This document shows positions 56,701 to 64,000 of a stretch of DNA of 64,000 nucleotides, in pieces (the first letter of the stretch is position 1; every line of letters begins with the position of its first letter). The notes beneath the pieces were generated by a model. That model had not been told where the DNA came from. It saw only the letters and a list, made by a program, of their open reading frames with translations, and did no database searches. The translations under genes were made by a program, and so were the position numbers. Source of the DNA: Sordariomycetes sp. S80-01Y (Eukaryota > Ascomycota > Sordariomycetes); NCBI GenBank assembly GCA_037042185.1, contig JAXQJY010000021.1, positions 372,001 through 436,000 of the forward strand. Direction: 5' to 3'.

Positions 56701-59700
56701 TACCAGTACTTGTCACAGTGTGCGTGACTGCAACAGGGTGATCCCCAGTGCGGTGGGGGCGATCTTCGCGGCCGACTTCCGGCAAAGCAAGGTGACAATG
56801 ATACCGTAACATGGTGACGCTGGAGGAGTCTGGGGATCTATATCAAGCTCAAGTTCAAGCTCGTTAATATCCACAAGCTGTCAGAAAGCTGTGAGATAGA
56901 CGCGAAGCCTCGTGAAATACTTGACACCCATGCTCCGGCTCAGCGAGCAGCTCTATGGGCCGTGCATACACAACCACAATCAGGCTATTTGTCGTCGTTT
57001 GCGACCTTGGCACGGCCGCTCCGCTTCAAGGGTACTGGCAGACTCATCTCGGAGCGGCTTCTGCGTGACCCTTATTAAAAACGCAACAGAGGCGATATGA
57101 CTCGACATTCGCCCGACTGGTGCTCGACCAAATGGAAATCAGATACATAGACGATGCTGTTGAAGATTGACATGATTGAGCCGTTGTTCCAAAACCGCAA
57201 TGTTTGGCTATACTCGCTTCTAGTTTGGGTTGCCTCTGAAGGCTTTCCAGCTTTGGCAAGCCGGTGCAGAGCAGCCACGGTGCTTCGAGACTCGATATTG
57301 TGCAGAGAGACGTCGGACTTGGCAGCTGGTCAAGGCCGGCCTCTTGTGCGCTTTTCGCCTGCACGGTAATGAAACTATGCTGGCTCGTCAGCGAGATAGA
57401 AGGCGACTTGCGTCATCCCAAGCCCGCACTCCTCTCCTGGGCTTTTTCGCCATCGAGGGAAGTCGCATTCATGTGTGGCTTTGTGGGGTGAAGCAACGAG
57501 TCACCAGGGCTTCGTAGGTGACAGGTTCCGGTGTGCTAGGTTGTCGCGGCAAGCAGTCTGGCGCCCTTGAGGTAACGACCCCATGTGGTCGTCTCGGTCG
57601 ACTGACGAGAAGCGCCTGAGGATCTTGCGCAGGTACTCGCCGTTGCAGCGCTGGAGGATTGTCGATCCGGTCGGCTGGCATGACGGCACTTGAGCGACGA
57701 TCTTCTTGCCGGGCGGTGGTTTGTGGGCTGGCGGTTGGGAAATGGAGGCTCGGACTGAAAGAGGAAGGTGGATGTGAGGAGATTCTGATTGACCGCAGTC
57801 AGATGATTCTGAAGGTGCTGCAGGTCGCACTGTAGGGCCTTGCAGTTTGACAGGAGACATCCAGCACCGTGACCTGTTGTTAGTGGACGCTGGGGTGTGC
57901 ACTTTGTGAAGCCGAAAGGTGCGTCTGTGATGAGAGAACAGAGAGAAGAGAATCTGGGAAAAAGAACAGCACTTGGGAAAATAAAGGTCGCCATTGGACT
58001 CGGAGGCTTCGCGACTCGGATGCGCAAAGCGCAGATGCGCCTTTGGTGTCTGGTCTGCCTCTTGCCTTTCAAGCGTATTGCCGTGCATCGAGCGTGATGT
58101 CCTGGCAGGAGCGATTAGGGTGCGCACTGACTCAGAGCATACAGTTCTCGCCCCTTATTCTTACTGTACGGGATAGAGCGTCGAGTGTGGGGGATGCAGT
58201 GGTGGGCGTCTCACCTGCGCTGTCTCCGGCATCTCTCCCAGATGCACCCGACGTCCTCGGGCTGTTGACGATACGATGCTCTGCTCGGCTCCGCGTGCGA
58301 ACTCACTGGTGTGTTGCACCTCCTTGCGGCTTCCATTCAGCCCTCCAAGCCCCCCAAGCCCTCCCAAGACCGTCACGAGCGATGGGAAGTGTCACGCTCG
58401 GACCTCAAACGACGTACTACTACGAGTGCTAGTACTAAGTACCCTGCCGTGGGTGCGGCACCAAGAGGAAGCCATGGAGGCTACTAAGCACCTCAGTCCG
58501 AAGCGCGACAAAGACGCGATGCAAGGCACGTTACCTGCAACTCAGACTGCACCGCAATAACAGCCCGCGCCTGTCTCCTGATCACTCAGAAGCTGCGACT
58601 TGGCCTGACCATCTCCGCCGAGGCTAACTGCCCCTTTGGGCAGCTTGTCTCTGATCCGGCTCCTCCACCCCAACTCGACCACCCGTCACTGTCGACTCCT
58701 CTTCTGTTGCGGCCACGCCACTCGTCGAACGCTGCCTCTGGATGGCCTCTATGGCTGGCAAACCACCTTGGCACATGGCACAGGCAGGCAGTGAGAGCGG
58801 CTTCGGTACTCTGCGCAGATGGCTTCCAGCGGGTTGACAAGCTGATGTCAGTTTGCCTAAGGAACCGTGTCCTAGCGCCAGTAGGTACGGAGTGCCTCCG
58901 TTATTGTGTCGGCCATGTCCACATCGAACCCCCACCCCCTGGCTCGTAGAGTGGACGTCCCATCGGTCGCACCGGCGCCAACCAGAGCAGTGCCGCCGCT
59001 AGAATCTGTCAATTTGCTCTGCTGGCGAACCAGATACCGCCCCGGGAAGCCCCTCGCCCGAATCGATAGCGGGCAAGACATGCTAAACAGGCGGTTTCGG
59101 CCATTTGGGAAGCCTCGCTGCAATAACTGGGACGACGACCTTTTGTCGCCTCATCTCTTGCACTGGTGCAAAGGAGTGTTCCTAAAGGCTCGACAGTAGT
59201 CCGTCTTGGCAGATGTCGCGGACAGTGACCGGCCTTGCCAGCCTCTCTCTCATCGTCGATGGTCCTCCCGGCTGTTGCTCGGATCTGGCTTGTCTCCTCG
59301 CAACGATAAACATGCAATTCCTTGCAGAAGCCGCTTCTTGTCCATATCCGCGATTTATCCCCGGCCGCCTCGGTCCACCCACTCAGGCAGCTCCAGCTCC
59401 AGCGGCCCTTTGGAAGAATTGCGGGTCAGCCGCTTGTCACAAGCCTCGGAGGATTCTGTCTCCAAATGATCTAATCAAGCGGGCTTGGTGGCTGGCCAGG
59501 GTCAGGGATTGGTCTTGGGAGCCGTCAAGGTCGTCAAGGAGGGGGGGCAAGGAGACTGGTCGCATCTCGAGTACTCTGCATCAGACTGCCAGTGACAGCC
59601 TCTTGACCCGACCCGAGGACTCCACCTTATCCTTGTCTGTTTACCGTCCGCCCCTCCATGGTGTCCGTACCGAGACAAGCCTCTTGGTCTTTTTGTTCTG

Positions 59701-60667
59701 GCCTACAGTGTGCCCGTCCGTCCACTTCGGCACCCCGGTCTCCACCGCCGTCACCGGTACATGGATGGCCTTGATGATAGGCTGGTGCTTCTGTCATGGC
59801 CCAGCAGGGCATCGCAACCCCTCGACCCCTCGGCAGACAGGTGGTTGAGTCGAGGAGACGGAGCGTGTGATGTAGACGAGTAAGTCTATATCAGATCGGT
59901 CTGAGGTTTGCTCAAGAGGAGCCTCATTCACTTCTTGAACAGCAACATCCGACCCGAAAGTGCCAGAAGTCTGTCAACGGAGCAGTCTACTGGTGTGCTG
60001 GGTTCGATGCAGACGCTAGCCCCTGGGGGGCCTGACTCTCCTTAACCAATGTTGACCTTCACAAATTTGGCCTTCGCTCTCCTTCCAGGAACGGTTGCAC
60101 ACCCATTATTAGCATCCCAGCGGCTTAGCCATCGGGCCAAAGCAGACCAACCCTGGGCTTCTCTCCGTTTAAGCTTCAAAGTTGCAGGTCCCTGACGGCC
60201 TTTTTCTGGCTGTCAACTCTCCGCCGTCCTCGAGCACCTTGATCTCCTTGCTGGGGGTTGTGTGGCTCCTAGTATAAGGCCGGCCCCATCCTGGTATAGT
60301 GCCATCCGCCTACACCCCCGGGGACACTGCCGAACCCTTCAAGAGACACTCCCCCTCCTCCATCTGCCGTCCTGAGGCTCCATCCTGAGTATACAAGTAT
60401 ACCAAGCCTGCAGCTCACACTTCGGTTCATCCACATCTCGAACCAACCTTCTTTCCCAACGTGTTGACGACCTGTGACAAAACCACTGTCAGGCCACATC
60501 CAGAGTCACTCAGCCAACGGCATCTGAATGTCAGTCAGCCTAGAATTACGCACGACTGAACAACAATACCTCGCTACGGCGCGCGCGTTCATTTGATATT
60601 GGTACCAATACCTGTATCAGGTTTCGGCCTTTCTCGACCCGTGACGATAACACCGAGAAATGCCCCC
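53742..60667. promoter_or_regulatory. 6.9-kb gene-poor region upstream of the VIB-1-like gene
   Basis: No convincing protein gene. The longest frames (54158-54724 minus, 188 codons; 57501-58127 minus, 208; 59213-59848 plus, 211) are low in recognisable content, overlap other open frames and lack plausible introns with homologous continuation. The DNA is GC-balanced with scattered short repeats such as the CCCTCCAAG/CCCCCCAAG tract near 58339-58368. A TATAAGG word lies at 60273-60279, 390 bp upstream of the next ATG, before a C/T-rich stretch that could be a transcription start. The simplest reading is an extended regulatory region and long 5' leader for the NDT80-like regulator, possibly with non-coding RNA. 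Confidence 0.5.
60273..60279 (+). promoter_or_regulatory. Possible TATA element (TATAAGG)
   Basis: Lies 389 bp before the ATG of the VIB-1-like gene and is followed, after about 120 bp, by C/T-rich sequence of the kind seen at fungal transcription starts. Position and sequence only; no direct evidence. Confidence 0.3.
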
Positions 60668-62755
60668 ATGACGGCCACTGTGGGATATCCGGCCACCATG
60701 CCCGAGTTGAGAGGAGACCCGGCACCACCGAGTCTTTGGTCGAACTACGGTGGACAGGTGCACATGTCACCGCGAATGGAGCCAGGCATGCCGCAACAGC
60801 ACACATCCTCCCCTCACGGAGGCCGACTGAAGAGCGAGGCAGGGAGTATGGACCACCATGCATATCCCTACGACCGCTACCAGTCAGGAGATGCTGACGC
60901 CTACAACGCCCAACCTGTACCAGGTCTTCAAGCCCAGTCAACGTACCCAAACAGCTTGAAAAGGCCGTTCTCTCAGGCAGAAGCGACGACAAGTCCCGAA
61001 ATGATGCAGACAACAGTTCGCGACGATGGGTCTGGAGTAACCGTCAACCAGGACCACAAGTTGCTCGCCTTTAGGAAAGCACAGGATAAGCTCACAATCA
61101 CGAATCAGCATGGACAGATTCAGCAACTTGAGATGGCGGCACAGCTCCACGGCATGTTCTTCTTGTCGGAAATGCCGCCGAACGGGAACGAGAGCGCCGG
61201 TCTTCAGCCAGAACTGACTTGCTATCGACGCAACCTATTCCAAATCAGTGGCTCATTAATCACCCCGAGAGGGCAGCTGAATGCAGTCGTCGACACGGGC
61301 GAAAGCGTACCGATCACGAACATGGAGGTTACCATCTCAGCCATCGAGTCTGTCGATGGCAACCCCGTACGACTGATTGTCATTCCCTGGAAGACACCAC
61401 CGCCGAATTCCCCAGAGATTAGCCAGGCCCCGGATCAGGAACCCCCTGCTCTCCCTCTGATTCCTTTCCAAGAGGATGGTATCGAAGCCGACGGCGAGCT
61501 TGCTGTGTACCCTATTGGTTGGAGGCGTCTGCAATTCAGGATGTAAGTACCTGCTGTAACCGGTTCAAGAGGGCTGTTGCTGACAGGAAGACAGAGCGAC
61601 TGCGAACAATGGGCGTCGAAAGGAGCTGCAACAACATTTTGTCCTTCACCTCAAGGTGCATGCTACCCTCTCGAACAACTCCAAAGTGACTTTGTCAGAA
61701 TCTGTCACTGCGCCGATTGTCGTACGAGGACGTAGCCCTCGAAACTTCCAAGCCCGCAAGGAGATCCCCCTGCTTGGATCTAGCGCCGGCTCGAGGGGCC
61801 AAGCCCTCGTCGAGAACGGTCTAGGTGTCGTTGCTGGTACGCTCAGCATGAAGCAGCAGCAGGAGAACAAGTCCAGGGGCAGCGTTGATATGCAGGTGCC
61901 ACGGTCAGCTTTTACCTTCAGCGCGCCGAAACCTCCTGCAGGGTCCATCACACCCATGCGGTCAAAGTATGTGCTTCCTTGTTCGGCGATTCAACTCATG
62001 CTAACCTCTGCTCCAGCACGTACCCATCATGGAGCTCGCCCCAAGGACCCCTCCCGCAAGTGCCGACAACCGGATCACAGGGCTACCCAGCAACGTCGAT
62101 GGGCGGCGACATGTACTCCAAGGTGTCCCTAGCTGGGGCCAACTTCAATGCCGAGCCTCACGAGATGCCTCTCCAAACCACGATGCCACCTTCGGTCCCC
62201 CTATCACTAATTGCCGAAGAGGGTCAGCAACCAATGCGCTCACAGTACACCTATGTCTCTTCGAGTTCAGCGCCTCGCCAGATGCCCATGAACACTCCTC
62301 AGGGTGGTGATGGGACGGCGAGCAACGTGCCCCGATACATGGACGATGGACGGGCAACTAAGGCCGCTCGAAGTGGAAATGGGCAACCGGTATCAAGCAC
62401 CGACTCGATCAACAGCGGCACATCCACCGACTACCGCTATGGCTCATATGGGTCAGTTACTAGCGGCGGGTCTGATGTACTACCCCCTGCGTACGGTACC
62501 GAGACTTCGGCATCGAGCACCACTGGTCAAAGAGACGTTTACCCTCCTCCGCAGAACTGGAGACCACCAGAGCAGAGTTCAACAGTCCCTTACGGCAGTA
62601 CCGACCCAAGAGCCTACGGCACGGGCTACGATCAGTACAAGCCGACTCCGGGTGATGGCCAGGCGAAGCGGGAGCAAGGGCAGCCGGACGCGTACGGCGG
62701 GACGCACCGAGGATCTTTCGATGCAATGAATAACTATTCTTGGAATCACAGCTAA
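60668..62755 (+). CDS. vib-1: NDT80/PhoG-type transcription factor, VIB-1-like
   Basis: Three exons (60668-61542, 61595-61966, 62017-62755) give 661 aa in exact phase. The NDT80 DNA-binding domain (an Ig-like s-type fold) spans about 115-370. Its pieces include DHKLLAFRKAQDKLTITNQ, MFFLSEMP, LTCYRRNLFQISGSLITPRG, VYPIGWRRLQFR leading through intron 1 into IATANNGRRKELQQHFVLHL, and ITAPIVVRGRSPRNFQAR-like sequence after it. The N- and C-terminal parts are low-complexity and rich in P, Q, S, T, Y and G. In Neurospora, VIB-1 controls heterokaryon incompatibility, secreted proteases and carbon-source responses. The assignment to this branch rather than to meiotic Ndt80 rests on length and flanks. 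It follows an unusually long gene-free upstream region. Confidence 0.87.
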
Positions 62756-63614
62756 GCGTGCCTCTGCTTCTTGGAGGTATATTCCAGAGTCAGGGTCGAA
62801 GACATGAGCCGTGGAAGCTTGAGGCAAGCGACTGAGATGGAGCTGCAACCCAGGTCGTCTCTCTGGAGTCGACGAATACTGGTGGTCACAGTAGCCTGGG
62901 AGCAAAGCAATCAGAGTCAGACGAGTATTTTGACGATGGAGTGCCCAAGCTGAATGCTGAGCAAGCGGCCACAGCTGAGACTCAAGATGAGTTCAAAGTG
63001 GACTAGGCCCGTCGAGCTGCCAGCTCTCGGGTGTCAGAGCCAGCACGCTGACTGCACAAGACGGGGAGAAGACATACAGTGGGTGATGCGGCGGATATAG
63101 CATGTAACATGAGTATACGCGGATAAAGCGAAGGGTCGCATGGAAGCATATGCAGAACTTCTTTTGGGAATAGTGTCTGGGATCATGTTAGGAACGACTT
63201 CATGTACACAGGAGGGATGAGGACGATACCCATGCGTTGAAGATGAAGCCCGATAGGGTGTTGGCAGTGCTTTTCCCCCCGAAAATTCCAAACTTCGTCT
63301 AAAGTCAATATTTGCCTGCAGAGATCTTGCGCAGGCTCCTCGAGCTGAGGTTCACGTCGTCGACATGAATGGCCCGTCCCATCCCGTTTGGCGACTGCGT
63401 GATAAGGATCCTTATCGCTCCCGCAGCTCCACAACTTTTTGGTCACCCCGGGATATCGACACTTTCACTCAACTTGGGCACAACATCGAACTTCTCACGC
63501 ACAAAAAAGTACACAACCACCCCGAGCTCTGTCACCAGTCTCAGCCTGTCGCTGAATTGCTTTTGTAGATATCGCATTAGTACACCGTCCATCCTACAAA
63601 ACGCGTTGACAGCC
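62756..63614. other. Intergenic region after the VIB-1-like gene
   Basis: About 860 bp, no gene. It probably contains a long 3' UTR and the promoter of the next gene; the sequence continuing the C-terminal codon style to about 63000 may be transcribed. No domain in the short frames. Confidence 0.4.
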
Positions 63615-64000
63615 ATGTTCGTCCTTCCAGAGGCGAAGCGGTACGTTTCTTTTCTACCCATTCGCATGACTGCTCTGACAGCCGTACAGGGTCCGCCGTG
63701 AGGATCTCATCGGCTCGGATGCCTCCTCGGCGAGTGGCTCAGAGGACGATGTTCAAGCCCGTGAGGAGCTCGAAGCGCAGATCGCTCGGTCACTGGGCAT
63801 CGATGTGAGGGTCTCACAACCACAGAAGTCTTCTTCGGCCACACAAGCACCACAGAAGACAAGCAAGGAGGGAGGTGGAGGAGTTGCAGGCGATGAGGAC
63901 GCGCATGAGTCCGAGCCGGAGGAGTTCGAGTTCGCCCTATTCGGCGGCTCGGCTGCGCCCAAAACCACCAAGATCGTGCTAGAAAAGGACGAAGGGCCCA
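63615..64000 (+). CDS. Fungal protein of unknown function, 5' part only
   Basis: The gene runs off the right edge. Exon 1 (63615-63640) encodes MFVLPEAKR, split from exon 2 (63690 onward) by a 49-bp intron with GTACGT and CTGAC. Exon 2 continues VRREDLIGSDASSASGSEDD and then a charged, serine-rich, probably disordered segment, ending EFALFGGSAAPKTTKIVLE near the edge. The short MFVLPEAKRVRREDL start is a pattern I associate with a conserved fungal family of unknown function (perhaps DUF2011). No function is assigned. Confidence 0.65.

Noticed and set aside
57501-58127. 208-codon minus-strand open frame
   Set aside because: Low-complexity, no recognisable domain, and an overlapping 178-codon frame on the same strand looks just as good, as expected by chance in GC-rich DNA.
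59213-59848. 211-codon plus-strand open frame before the VIB-1-like gene
   Set aside because: Composition is not protein-like and no motif is recognised. It may be part of a long leader but is not called as a gene.

Overview
This window is nuclear DNA of a filamentous ascomycete, most likely a sordariomycete. The reasons are the many short introns (39-62 bp, GT...AG, with CTAAC/CTGAC-type branch sites), a high gene density on both strands, and fungal families such as a Zn2Cys6 regulator, a PTH11/rhodopsin-type membrane protein, DUF3712, an NDT80-like VIB-1 and the Pot1/Scc3/Rpc53 set. I found 24 protein-coding genes; for most multi-exon genes the exon phases add up to an exact open frame. I saw no tRNA, rRNA, intact transposon or CRISPR.

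Left part (about 0.7-14.7 kb): accessory genes. These are an mpaB/rubber-oxygenase-fold protein, a DUF3712 membrane protein, a cytochrome b5-like protein, a small membrane protein, an O-methyltransferase, a rhodopsin-domain membrane protein (its N-terminus looks frame-disrupted) and an eight-exon Zn2Cys6 transcription factor.

Middle left (15.4-24.6 kb): a compact proline/hydroxyproline group. It holds a proline-racemase-family enzyme, an amino-acid permease in divergent orientation, mitochondrial proline dehydrogenase, and an ornithine cyclodeaminase/mu-crystallin-family enzyme (possibly a pyrroline-2-carboxylate reductase). A zinc-independent MDR oxidoreductase follows. Together they could import, epimerise or reduce, and oxidise proline-type imino acids.

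Middle (25.1-31.8 kb): a second coherent group. It has a regulator-like protein without a visible zinc cluster, a UNC-93-like MFS transporter, a BadF/BcrA-type N-acetylhexosamine kinase and a secreted DUF1343/NamZ-like exo-beta-N-acetylmuramidase. The transporter and kinase are divergent, with a 30-bp near-perfect palindrome almost exactly midway between their start codons. This suggests salvage of bacterial peptidoglycan amino sugars by a fungus and is the most interesting proposal in the window.

Right part (32.6-64 kb): a TDT/SLAC1-type transporter, then mostly core genes: RNA polymerase III subunit Rpc53/RPC4, urease accessory UreD, cohesin Scc3, an SDR, Pot1, importin alpha and a DHX29/DHX57-like helicase. 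A 6.9-kb stretch without convincing genes follows. It lies upstream of a VIB-1-like NDT80 regulator and is probably an extended regulatory region or leader. The window ends inside a small fungal gene of unknown function.
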